DNA of 32,452 nt. Source: Chromera velia. Its lineage: Eukaryota > Sar > Chromeraceae. The translations under genes were made by a program, and so were the position numbers. Shown one piece after another: positions 11,698-21,771 of this stretch. The stretch covers positions 1 through 32,452 of the forward strand of contig JAHBMJ010001334.1 of assembly GCA_018398765.1 (NCBI GenBank), in the 5' to 3' direction. A model generated the notes under the pieces. That model did not search any database. It was given only the letters and a program-made list of their open reading frames with translations, and was not told the DNA's origin. Numbering within the stretch: position 1 is the stretch's first letter; the number at the start of each line of letters is the position of its first letter.

Positions 11698-12363
11698 GGG
11701 GGGAACGTAAATGAGAACTCAAAACGGATTCAAGAGACGTACAAAAGAGCAACTGTTGTTTGTATTCACAATCCCCACCTGCAATCCCAGGAGCCCAATT
11801 TCTTCGTACAAAATTTTGACTAAGACTTCTACACCACCATTCTCGTTGGGGTAGCTGCAGAAACAAGGAAAAGTCCTGCTCTGTGGGCAAGAGAGAAATA
11901 TATGTAAGCACTGAAAAACGAAAGATACGAATTCACTGAATTCGGTTAGAATTTAACAGCGCACTTAAAATCGCGGCTTCGAATTCAAACCGGCCTTGAA
12001 TTATATAATTAATTATAAGGCCCGGAAAGCAGTCAAGAGCTCAAAACGAAACGCTCGCTGTATCTCGCTATATATATGAGCACTGTCGATCATGTGTGTG
12101 AAAAGATTTAGCCACCTAGCTGACTCGCCATGTCATGCAGACTCCCGGACTCTCTCTCATAAACACTCAGCATGAGATGTGTTGAGCACGGGCAAGTAAT
12201 GCCAACCCCGTTATCTTGCAGTTACACAATTTGCGCACACGAGGTGCACCGATTCCGTTTCGTGTGAGCCATCTTGGAAGCACACGCTTTTCGTGTACAC
12301 CCACTTCAAGAGACGCGTCAGTTTCCTTTTCAGGCCCACAAGAGACAAACTGAGCTGCTGACC
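11698..12363. promoter_or_regulatory. Divergent intergenic region, kinase / membrane protein
   Basis: About 670 bp separates the kinase start (-) from the proposed membrane-protein start (+), so it probably holds both promoters. The middle (about 11900-12080) is AT-rich and contains a near-palindrome at 11990-12024. Towards the right, a pyrimidine-rich stretch ending TTTTCAG at 12333 looks like a splice acceptor, so the plus-strand gene may begin with an exon inside this region. Confidence 0.45.
11990..12024. repeat. AT-cored near-palindrome
   Basis: Arms CCGGCCTTGAATTA and TAATTATAAGGCCCGG surround an AATT core, giving a hairpin of about 35 bp with one-base irregularities. It sits in the divergent intergenic region, so it could be a regulatory site or a small element's remains. 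The sequence supports the symmetry but not a role. Confidence 0.5.
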
Positions 12364-14750
12364 ATGTTGGAGAAAAACTGGATCGTGGCGCTCAGTAGAA
12401 ATGGGGATTTTGTGCGCAAAGTTCTCCTCAACGAGATGCCAATCCCCAGCTCCTTCCAGGAATTCCGTCGGCAGCTCGAAGAAGGACTGAGGGAACGAAA
12501 TGTTCCCATCTCTTCTGAGGGCACACGTGTCTACCTTCAACCAGGTGCGTTTTCATTTGATCAATCGTTCTTTCCCTTCCAGCGTGTGTTTGGGTCTCAT
12601 TGAATCTCTTCTTTTATTTCTGCAGGCGACAGTGCGAGTGCGGTTGAAATCGGGAGCGGCTTTGAGTTCCGTTCCTTCGCCGATCATTCTCAGGACGTCT
12701 CTCTGAAACTGGACCTCCCCTGTAGCTACACCGCCGCCTCCGTCTCCCCTTCCCCCTCCGATGGGGGCCTCCTCAGGTCTCTTGTGGCTCCTGCAAGGGG
12801 GTGTGAGGCTGCTGGAATGTCCACAGGCGCACCCCCTCTGTTTGGCGCTCAGGCGTCAGGATCTGGATTCTCCTTCCTGCCCGACACCTACAACCACGCC
12901 ATGACGGACAGCGGGTACATCTGCATGGATGTCGTTGCGGGCAGCTCTGTGATGAGCGACAGCGGAGGTGTGTGGATCCGCCGGGACACTTCAGACCACG
13001 AGGGGGGGGTGGATAAAGTGGAGAGGGACAGGTCGGACGGAGTGGAGAGTCTGGAGCGGGAGCTGGAGATCTCAGAGACGGACTCGCTGTACACGGAATC
13101 TTCCCAGTCTCTCCTGTCGGGGGAGAACTCCTCCGTCTCTGGAGACGCAGAGTGCAGAATCATCGGACCCAGTGGACACTCCATTGGGAGATCTGTTAGG
13201 TCAGGAGAGGGGAGGGAGTCTATGTGTGTGGGGGCGTGGTTGGGGGGGGATCTGCGAAACTCAAGTCTTTTGAAGAAGTGACGTTGTCCTCTTTTGCCTT
13301 TGTTTCTTTCTGCTTTCCCCTCGAGGAAACGACTCTCTTCCTTCATCAGTGCCTGCGATCGCTTGGGGATGTGGTACTCCTGTCAGTCATCCTTTGCTTA
13401 GGTTCTTCCTTCTTCCCCTCATTTCTTTCTTCTTCACCCCCCCTGTTCTTCTTTCTGCACTTCTATAGAGGCCTTGTCAAACGCATCGAGGAGCACAGCG
13501 CCTTGGGTAGCATCCAAAACCACACGTACACGTGAGTCTGTCATGTCATGGGGGATCTGTTCGTTGTTCTTGTCCTACCTTTTTTGTCTGAGGAGAAAAG
13601 AGGAGACCTCGTCCAGTCTTCATGCGACAGTGACAGTCCGGGCTGACTGACCTGCCTGGCGCGGGGGAGCTTTTTCCCCCCTTCTTGCGTTGCTTCCTCC
13701 TTTCCTTCGTTCCTTCCTTTCCTTCAGTCTGCATGCTTGTGTCTATCTGATAACTGAGTCTGCCGTTCTCTTGTCAGTCAGAAAGGCTTTCACGCTCCTC
13801 AGAGCAAGGCAGTGCGCGTTCCCGCTTTCCTGAATGTCCGCCTGTCTGCCTGAGAAAGAGAAGGACGGGAAGAAGAAAAGGAAAATAATAGAAAGGTATA
13901 GTCTGCCTGCCTGCCCGCCTGCGTGACTGTCTGCAGAGTTCCAAGGGCCTCCTTGCAGGAGGTGTCCCGGAGATTGAGGGAGAAATGCCCCCACCTGCCC
14001 ATCATCGTCTGTCCCCAGGGAGTCGACAAGTCCGCCATCACACAGGCAGTCGTCACGGGGCTGCCGCGGGTGGTGGCATCGGCGGTGACGGGCATTGCAG
14101 CCAGGGCAATGTTGAGGGCTGCGCTGATGGAGATGGCACCGGAGTTGTTCGCAGCGGCGGGGGCGGGAATTGCCGTGTGCAGCTTCTTTTTCGTTGCAGG
14201 TCTGCGAGACGTCATGACGTGATTTTGCGTCCGCATAAACATGCATGCATGTGCGTATAGAGGAGTGCTGTGGGTGCCCTCGCGGCTCTTCTTTTCCTCC
14301 ATTGTATGTTCTTTCTCTTTCTCTCCTCATTTTTATCATAGTTCTATCTCAGCGTTTCCCTCTCGCCCGCTGTGAGCGTGGTCGGTTGTTCGATTTTGTG
14401 CCCTCATGTCGCTTTGATCGTGTTCGGTGGCTGTCCGTCTCACGGAGCAGTGCTGGGAAGCTTAAACATGAACGAGAGAGAGAGAAAGAAAGATTGAGCC
14501 GCTCTGTTATTCTTTCTCTCTCCATTTGCGTGTGTGTTGATGTGTGTCTGTCTGCACAACTGTCCTGGCAGGAACAATCTGGGCCGTCCACAGCGGTGTG
14601 AAGGCCTACAGGTCGGAGCTGGACAAGCACAGAGCGTCCCTTCCTGGTCCTGCCTTCCTCCAAGCACAGCCGAGGGGAGACGACGTGTACGAACTCAAAT
14701 TTGTGTGCGTCGACGGAGAGGCCAGGATGGAAGCGGACAACGCAGTCTGA
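12364..14750 (+). CDS. Predicted membrane protein, unknown family, 5 exons
   Basis: Proposed exons are 12364-12544, 12626-13199, 13469-13531, 13937-14199 and 14572-14750. All junctions are GT-AG, and the phases (1,2,2,1) join without a stop to give 419 residues ending in TGA. I do not recognise the family. Residues 1-60 look globular (EKNWIVALSRNGDFV, then a charged helix). Residues 61-250 are Ser/Gly/Asp-rich and probably disordered, with an acidic Ser-rich patch. Residues 274-300 include a basic helix followed by a short hydrophobic strand, LPIIV. Residues 306-337 are Ala/Val-rich. Residues 343-366 form a convincing transmembrane helix (LFAAAGAGIAVCSFFFVAG), followed by a polar C-terminal tail. 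The start is uncertain: an acceptor-like CTTTTCAG at 12333 in the same frame suggests that an upstream exon may supply the true start. The neighbouring kinase is divergent. Confidence 0.62.
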
Positions 14751-17255
14751 AGAGAGAGAGAAGAGAAGCGAAAAGGGAAGGAGACAGAACAACAGAAAGA
14801 ATGCTGTGGGGAGACAGGGTCGAGAAGTTTTTCTTTCTCGAATCTCAGTTACCCAAGAGAGAAAGAGAAAAGACAAGAGAGGTAGAAAGCCAAAGGTCCA
14901 GATCAGATGACAAACTTTTCTGTTCGGATCCAGTTTGTCACTCCAGGCGAAGAAAGAAACGCCTGACTGATTGATTGAATGATCAGCTGAGTGAGGAAAG
15001 AAAGAAGGAAGAAGATAAAATGCTTTGATGCTTTTCTTCGTGAGGAGAAAAAAGAGAGAAAAGGAAAACAAGGGCCAGACAGAAGAGTAAATTGTACCGA
15101 AAGTTGATTCACACGGCTGTTTGCCTTGTTGCTTATAATTCTGCTGGCTGTTTCTTTCATTGAATTCTGGTGGGTCTTTACGCGCTTTGGCGTGAAGAAG
15201 CTCCTTCATCGTCTACGCACTCATGCACATGCAGTCAGCTGATGCTTCTACGTGTTCGCTTTCTTTTTCTGTGGCTGTCTGTTTCTTTATCTCTCTCTCT
15301 ATCGGCAGGAAAGCCACTTAATTAATTCAGACATGCAGACTGCATTCCTTTCTTCTTCAAAGTTGATCGTATCACTCGCTCGAACGAATTCATTGCCTTG
15401 TCGTGTCTTTCCTTTTTACAAAAGAGATCGAAGGCATCTTGAAGAACAGCAGGGAAAAGAGGGAAGGGAAGGAAAGGGGGGGGGGAGAGCATGCTCGGTC
15501 CAAGCAGGACTGCGCTTGCTTTGCTGCTGTTTGCTTTTGGGGGGGTTCTTGCATTTTTGTTGTTTGGTCCCTCGGTGATGTGTTTCTTTCACTTATGGAA
15601 CACAAAATTCGATCTTGTCGTCTTTCCTTTCTGCGCAGAGACGTGCCTCTCTGTGTCACCTTTTGCCGTTTCCTCTTCAAGTTGTGTCTAATACACGCAG
15701 TGACTCCATGTTCTTTTGAAGGTTACTTTCTTGAAAAAAATTCGTCCGTCCGCGAGGGTCCTGCATGCATGGTTGGTTGAATACGTTTTCTTTCATCCTT
15801 GCATGGTTTGGTGCGCTTTAGTCAGTGCTCGATTTTTTGTTTGATCAAGTTTGGTGCCAAAATGGCACACTGCTGCATGTCATTCCGTTGAATCGTCAGA
15901 CCGATTGATTTTCTCTCCTTCATTTACTTTCTTTGCGTCTTTCGATCACTGTGAAACTCCACCGTATTGCATTAATTTTCGACGGCGTCTTTTGAATTCA
16001 GTCAACACTTCGCTTGGGCACTGCATGTCAATCGATTGTCTTGTGACCCGGGGGGTTTTTTGGAGAGACAGACTCTCGTCGCGTTTTTTGCGAAAACGTG
16101 CATCGATGGACTCTGCGATGTGACAAATGAAAACACCGCATGTACTATAACTCGAAGTATTTTGCTTGAGTCTGCTGAGTCGCAGATCGATGAGCTCAAA
16201 TCGATCACAAAACCTCCAGAACTTTCAAGGCATCGGCCCGAGAAGTTACTCTCAATGCAGGACTCACATTTGCATGCGTGCAAAGATACGGATAACTTTG
16301 AAATCGAATATTTACACCGTCGTAACACCGATCATAATAAAATGATACTCGTACCATATAAAATTTTGAGTTGAGATTCCAGCTAGGATTCCAGTTCTTC
16401 TAGCAGTTCTTTTTTCAGTTACTGGAAATTTTACCTAGAATTTTGAATTTTTTGGATTATCACTAGAATTTTTTCAAGAATTCTAGTTGGTCTTAACTTA
16501 CGAAGTATAATAGCCAATGCCTAGCCAAACCTACTAGCCAACATTATCCAAGAACTTGAATCTAGTCATGGCATGGTTATGGCTCTCTAGCCCTAGATCT
16601 AGCCAATTGGCTATAACCAATAATTCTACATCTTTGATGGATTTAAAAAATTAATTTTACAGAATTAAGACAGCAGCCTTAGCAGCAGCTCAGGCAGCGG
16701 CCTGACCATTGTACGCCAAATTAACATTTACCTTTAACATTTAACTAAAGGCTGGTTTAAAACAGAATTTCTCTTTGTATCATAAATTATATAATATATA
16801 AATTTACTTAAATTTGCTAGTTGGAGCAAATGACAAAAAAAAAGCATATAGTGCTGCCTTTACCGGCCCTTCAGGCTTCAGAAAGCAAGAGAAAGCATAT
16901 TCAATTAAGTTGGCAGAGCTGAAAATGTGAGAGGGACAGAAAGAAGAGATAAACGGGATTAAACGGGGATAAAGAGGGATAATGATAGAAAAAAAGAGCT
17001 TAGAGTCACCACCTGAGGTCCAGTTAAATTGCGCTTTGTTGCAGTTATACTATTATTATTCAAAAGCAAGAATAGAACTATGAATAACTATTTGTCTTAA
17101 TTTGTAGTACGTGCATAGGGGAGAGACTCTAAGAAAGAGAGAGAGAAACAAACGTTTCTTTAACAAAACGGGAGTCAGATAAGAAATTTTAGTTATTTCA
17201 GATCGATCCCGGCCTAAGGGGAGGGCTACCCCAACCCAGGGATCGGCAGAGAAGC
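14751..17255. other. Mostly non-coding; AT-rich from 16380
   Basis: 14751-15250 is probably the 3' flank of the membrane-protein gene and is purine-rich. 15250-16380 holds several overlapping short frames. The longest plus-strand one near 16036-16374 (about 110 codons) has no recognisable domain and no splice partner that I could fit. From about 16380 the sequence becomes AT-rich with CTAG-containing words and stops in every frame. TGCATGCA occurs at 15762. Confidence 0.5.
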
Positions 17256-17261
17256 GACCTG

Positions 17262-17778
17262 GCATACACAGTACAGTTAGGAGTAATAAAAGTAGGACGG
17301 TTACTAGGCGGGCCAGGCCGCTGGACCAGCCGGGCCACTAGGCCGCGCGGTTACTAATTTTATGGTTACAGTAGTAGTGTTCCAATAGTAGTGGTAGTAG
17401 CTAAAAACAGGCAGATTTAGCCATATTTTTAGTCAAACTTAACCTACAAAACTAATTTTTGACCAATAAAAATCATATTTTTGGTATTTAACTCGTATAT
17501 CATTATGTATAGTATATGCTATTTCAATATGATCATTTCAAGGTTTTAAACTGCTAATGAGTTAAGTGGTTGATCGATATTAGGCTTTAAAATGGATCTA
17601 GTAACTGTTTTTAGTAACTTTTTACCAGAGTTTTTCGATCCTTGAACTAAAATTGTAGTAGTATGTGCTTTCAAGTCCGCTGGTTATCATCTCATGGTTA
17701 CTAAACTGATGGCTAGACTGATGGTAACTTGCTACTAGTTAAAGAGGCCCGGTAGTAACTCCTAACTGTACTGTATAT
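17262..17778. mobile_element. MITE-like inverted-repeat element
   Basis: The left end ACAGTACAGTTAGGAGT (about 17268-17284) is mirrored at the right end by ACTCCTAACTGTACTGT (about 17758-17774), and the similarity extends a few bases outward into CATA. A 6-bp direct repeat GACCTG flanks the unit at 17256-17261 and 17779-17784. The 517-bp interior has no reading frame of note; it contains TAGTAG-rich stretches and a GC-rich GGCC cluster at 17300-17345. It is best read as a miniature inverted-repeat transposable element. The exact ends and superfamily are uncertain. Confidence 0.6.
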
Positions 17779-17784
17779 GACCTG

Positions 17785-18963
17785 TAAGAGGCAGGATCAA
17801 CATAAGCGACTCAGAGCGAGGCAGGAAGTGAGAACAGAGAAGTAGAGAGAAGTAACAATGCGTATGTATGCAAACTATTGAAAGTGTATAGGTATATAAA
17901 AAAGAAGTGAAACGGACCAAGCACCCATAAACAAATTTAAAAGACAGAGAAGAAAAGTGAAAAAAAAGAAGGGCACCGCTTTTGTTGAAGGAGGTCTCAT
18001 TATGTGGCCCATCCACTTGGGAATTTTTGGTACTATAACTTTAAAACCCCTACCAAGTTTTCCCTTTTTTGCTTCCCCCTTGCCAAACTTTCCCATAAAG
18101 GCTTAAACAAGGCAAAAAACACTGCTGAAATTAAAACATCTGATACATTGAAGGCTCATTTTCCTTAGTGTTCAATACTAAATATTCTCGAGCTAAAGAT
18201 CCCTTACCAATTTTTCTAGAGTGGATGGGCTGCGCTAATTAACATATCGTGATCGTCGAACTCTCAATCTGAGAATTAATGGAAAAAAAAAATCTAAATG
18301 AGGCCGTAGGTAGCTGCGCATAGCTGCGCATAACTGTGTGTCGTATATGCATATATGTATTCTAAATAATTCTAAATACACATTACTACACATATATATT
18401 CGAAACAATTAGAAACAATACATATCTTACACTACTATAGTCCAGTTTTCTCGATCCAGACCGGTTTGGTGTCAGTTGTGTCAAGTTCTACATGTAATCT
18501 GGGACCAGCACCGTGATAAAAATATAGAGAAAATACAAAGTTTGTGTTAGTTTATGTACGTACTTCTGCTTATAATCCGTTCCGACCGTTCGTACGCAGT
18601 AACGAACCCGAAATAACTCCGCGCGCAATGCGCGCCCACTCTTGTGTTGCAACATTGCAAACATGCATGTGCAACACCTGGTGATGCATGCACACACTTA
18701 TGCATGTGACGGACAATGGATCATTGACCTTATATAGCGGAACCAGCTTTCAACCCGGCCGTTTGAATCCTTTGATCAATATGCAATCGATTTGTGCTGT
18801 CATCACTCTGTATATACCCACTTTCCCCTTTCCCGATTCAAGTTTCTCGTGATTTGTGGGTCCGAAGTTTCGCAGTGGGATGTCCGAGGCGTTCCAGATG
18901 TATATTATAATGGCATTTTCCACACTTACCTGTTGACGCGCGCCGAACCGCAGTGACCTGAAG
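17785..18963. other. AT-rich upstream flank of the HNH gene
   Basis: No gene is supported. It contains a tandem AGCTGCGCAT duplication near 18311-18333 and TGCATG palindromes at 18664, 18685 and 18701. A TTATATAG box at about 18731-18738 lies some 230 bases before the HNH reading frame and could be core promoter sequence. The last 40 bases before the ATG at 18964 contain an in-frame TGA, which fixes the reading-frame start. Confidence 0.45.
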
Positions 18964-21588
18964 ATGAGACGCATTGCCACGACGTTCGATCGCGGTGCTT
19001 CAGGCCATTCTCTAACGTCTGCAGTCTCATCCCTTCTCCATAGAACTTCTCTGCTCTCCGCAGACGACAACGCTGGCCAGAAAGAAAGGCTTCGGCGCAT
19101 CACGTATGGCACATCACGGGGGCAGGGTCCCACAAGGACGAGCACGAATGTCGAAACTGACACACGTACTCTCACCGCAGACGCTGGAAGGCGCGCTCTC
19201 TCTCGTAATTTCTACATTGAGGGAGGGTCAACCAAGTTGTCTCCAGAGAAAGAACAGGATATTCAGTCTGTTCATTGTCCTCCATACGATTCCTGTCTGA
19301 CCCGACTCGCTCTTTTTCATAATAGGAGGTTTCGTGAAAGAGAACCCCACCACACAGCTCCTGCTGAGTCCGTCTACGCGGTCCTTAAACACCGCAAAGA
19401 GTTCAGTTCTCCCACTTTAAGCTATGCATCTTTCGCGTCACCAGCAGCTGTCGCAGGTGGAGGCTTGGCAGGTCTAGGGGCGTGCGTAGCAAGAAGGTGC
19501 TCGCATGTTTCGACATCGGTTCCGCCAAGAACCGATGCAAGAGAGATAGAAGTTGGTAGAAAGCCTGCTGACAGCCTTGTCACCCATTCAAAAAGCGAGA
19601 CCTTTGGCTCTTCTTCGCCGAAAGCTCTTCGTCAGGGAAAGCCGCTCTGCCCGCACGGTAGGCGAAGATATCTCTGCAAGGAATGTGGTGGGAAGGGAAT
19701 CTGTGAGCATGGGCGCCAGCGGAATCATTGCAGGGAGTGTGGGGGAACACAAATTTGCGTGCACGGACGCCAACCCTCCATTTGCAAAGAATGTGGGGGG
19801 AAAGGAATCTGCGAACATGGCCGGAGGCGTACCCAGTGTAAGGAATGTGTGGGAGGATCCATTTGTCTTCACGGACGCCGACGTTCCTGTTGCAGAGAGT
19901 GCGGGGGGTCTCAAATCTGCGAGCATGATCGTTTACGCAATCAGTGTCGGGAGTGTCGGGGGAGTCAGATCTGTGAACATGACAGGCAGAGAAGTAAATG
20001 TGCTGAGTGTCAGAAGGACAACCCCGCTTTTGTAGCGAGAAAGCAACGTGCAAGAGACCTCCAAAAGATTCGTTACAGAGAAGACCCTTGCTGTCGATTG
20101 ATCAAGAACCAACGAAACGCAGTGAGAACGTGCCTCATATCTATCCTCAAAGCGAAGCGCCCCCCATGCCCCCGCAGACGTACCCATGAATATCTCGGGT
20201 GTTCTTCGAGGGACCTGAAGGCCCATCTCGAGAAGGACGACTTCCACGGCAACCCCGGAATGTCATGGGAGAATTACGGGAGTCTGTGGCACGTTGACCA
20301 TATTGTGCCCATTCAGTACCGGGGGGCAGACGGTCGGAGACCGGATGTGGAGACAGTCATTTCCCGTCTCCACTATTCAAATCTCCAGCCCATGTGGTCG
20401 GAAGAGAATCGCCGGAAGGGAAACAGATTTATGGGCAAACCGCCCCCCCTCCTTCCCCTATCACAGCAGGTCCGCTCCACATCCTGTCTGGCTGGGCAAG
20501 TAGATATCAAGGAGCCCCCCGGCGTTCCCAAAACCCGAAGCACGGTCTGGGGGGTAGGCAACACCCGTTTTTTACACTCGCTGTCTTGGTTGGTCCCGAC
20601 CGCCCGGTTGAATCGTAAATTCAATGATCGTTTGTCTCCAGAGAGAGCTCTGGGGGTGAGGGTCGGTGGGTGGCACAGCAGTGCAAACAGAATTCCCGGC
20701 TTTAGAATGCAGATGAGAAATCTTTCGACGCTTTCCTCCCACACACCTCCCATCGGCACGGAATTCCCGCAAGATCTGGCAAACACCTGCCATCCACAGA
20801 AGGGAGTTGATACAGAACATGAGACAAGTGGAGTAGGCAGAGACGGCAGCAAAAGAAAAAGAGCGGGGCAACAGGAGGAAGGAACAAGAAAAACAATTGT
20901 TGGGGAAAGGTTCCGTTCTGCTGACTGCAAAAGTCAGAGAATACAGTCTGACTTGCAAGGTGTTCGCTGTCCGCACGGAAGGAAGCAATACGATTGCAGA
21001 TACTGCGGTGGGAAGGGAATTTGCGAGCACGGTCGGATTCGGCGGCAATGCACGGAGTGTGGTGGGAAGGCTGTTTGTGAGCACGGTCGCCTCCGGAGAA
21101 CGTGCAAAGAGTGCGGTGGGAAGGGAATCTGCATTCATGGGAAAAGACGCGAGACCTGTATTGACTGTGGAGGGAGTGCCATGTGTGTTCATGGACGGCA
21201 CAGATACTACTGTACAGATTGCGGGGGAAAGGGAATCTGCGAGCACGGTCGGGTGCGTTATCAATGCAAAGAATGTGGGGGATCCAGCTTTTGTGAGCAC
21301 CAACGCCGCAGAAGTGAATGCTCTGAGTGTCAAAAGGATAACCCCCGCTTTATTGCACGAAAGCAGCGACAAAATGATGCGAGAAAGATCCGGTATAAGG
21401 AGGACCTTATCTTTCGGTTGACTGTATTGACCCGTTCCTCTGTCGCAAAATGCCTTGCAGCCATCCGAAAAGGACAGTCGACCCCTTTATCTCGTCAGCG
21501 ATCCCACGAGTACCTCGGTTGTTCATTCCCCGATCTCAAAGCCCATCTCGAGAAGGACGACTTCCACGGCAACCCCGGAATGTCGTAG
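18964..21588 (+). CDS. Duplicated zinc-repeat HNH endonuclease protein
   Basis: A single uninterrupted frame of 874 codons with no intron. Residues 1-33 are basic and Ser/Thr-rich, with no acid before Asp9, and could be an organelle presequence. Residues 226-351 are seven 18-residue repeats with the pattern C-x-H-G-R-x-R-x2-C-x-E-C-G-G (a C-H-C-C zinc knuckle each). An HNH nuclease domain follows (about 352-496): WHVDHIVP (His443, Asp445, His446), NLQPMW (Asn473) and ENRRKGN (Asn482, Asn487). A linker of about 170 residues leads to a second set of seven repeats (666-791) and a second HNH domain, which stops at TAG 21586-21588 just before its own WHVDHIVP. HNH domains cut DNA with one metal ion; the repeats probably bind nucleic acid or protein. 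The start is supported by an in-frame stop shortly upstream. The module resembles those of algal nuclear genomes and large DNA viruses, so a selfish-element origin is possible (inference). Confidence 0.75.
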   Translation: MRRIATTFDRGASGHSLTSAVSSLLHRTSLLSADDNAGQKERLRRITYGTSRGQGPTRTSTNVETDTRTLTADAGRRALSRNFYIEGGSTKLSPEKEQDIQSVHCPPYDSCLTRLALFHNRRFREREPHHTAPAESVYAVLKHRKEFSSPTLSYASFASPAAVAGGGLAGLGACVARRCSHVSTSVPPRTDAREIEVGRKPADSLVTHSKSETFGSSSPKALRQGKPLCPHGRRRYLCKECGGKGICEHGRQRNHCRECGGTQICVHGRQPSICKECGGKGICEHGRRRTQCKECVGGSICLHGRRRSCCRECGGSQICEHDRLRNQCRECRGSQICEHDRQRSKCAECQKDNPAFVARKQRARDLQKIRYREDPCCRLIKNQRNAVRTCLISILKAKRPPCPRRRTHEYLGCSSRDLKAHLEKDDFHGNPGMSWENYGSLWHVDHIVPIQYRGADGRRPDVETVISRLHYSNLQPMWSEENRRKGNRFMGKPPPLLPLSQQVRSTSCLAGQVDIKEPPGVPKTRSTVWGVGNTRFLHSLSWLVPTARLNRKFNDRLSPERALGVRVGGWHSSANRIPGFRMQMRNLSTLSSHTPPIGTEFPQDLANTCHPQKGVDTEHETSGVGRDGSKRKRAGQQEEGTRKTIVGERFRSADCKSQRIQSDLQGVRCPHGRKQYDCRYCGGKGICEHGRIRRQCTECGGKAVCEHGRLRRTCKECGGKGICIHGKRRETCIDCGGSAMCVHGRHRYYCTDCGGKGICEHGRVRYQCKECGGSSFCEHQRRRSECSECQKDNPRFIARKQRQNDARKIRYKEDLIFRLTVLTRSSVAKCLAAIRKGQSTPLSRQRSHEYLGCSFPDLKAHLEKDDFHGNPGMS
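19639..20016 (+). repeat. Seven 54-bp zinc-knuckle repeats, copy 1
   Basis: Seven head-to-tail coding repeats of exactly 54 bp (18 codons), each with Cys-x-His and Cys-x2-Cys ligands. Repeats 6 and 7 have HDR in place of HGR, and repeat 7 ends CAECQK, which leads into the HNH domain. Confidence 0.93.
20959..21336 (+). repeat. Seven 54-bp zinc-knuckle repeats, copy 2
   Basis: Same count, unit length and order as copy 1, exactly 1320 bp downstream with no net indel between copies. Repeat 7 has HQR and ends CSECQK. Confidence 0.93.
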
Positions 21589-21771
21589 GAGAATTATGGG
21601 AGTCTCTGGCACGTTGACCATATTGTGCCCTTGATGTATCGAGGGGTAGACGGGCGGAAACCTGACATAGACATTCTGATCTCCCGCTTACATTTTTCCA
21701 ATCTTCAACCAATGTGGGGGGAAGACAATCGCCGCAAAGGAAATCGTTTTGTAGGAAGCCTTGCACGTTAA
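21337..21771 (+). pseudogene. Second HNH domain, interrupted by TAG
   Basis: This is the C-terminal HNH domain of the second module. At 21586-21588 it carries TAG where copy 1 has TGG (Trp436), a single G-to-A change. Beyond the stop, the same frame stays open for 60 codons to TAA at 21769-21771 and keeps every hallmark: WHVDHIVP, SRLHFSNLQPMW and DNRRKGNRF. Intact sequence after the stop means that the mutation is young, that the TAG is read through or edited, or that the base is a sequencing or assembly error. Without the segment the second nuclease lacks its active site. Confidence 0.7.

Noticed and set aside
14349-15209. 286-codon minus-strand frame
   Set aside because: It overlaps the last exon and 3' flank of the plus-strand membrane-protein gene and is rich in Phe/Ser/Leu from purine-rich DNA; no domain seen.
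19639-20016. Regular 54-bp repeats as a CRISPR-like array
   Set aside because: The units are contiguous codons of a zinc-knuckle protein without unique spacers, in a eukaryotic context.
20572-21372. 266-codon minus-strand frame opposite the HNH gene
   Set aside because: It is the shadow of the 54-bp coding repeats; its periodicity comes from the plus-strand zinc knuckles, and it has no recognisable domain.
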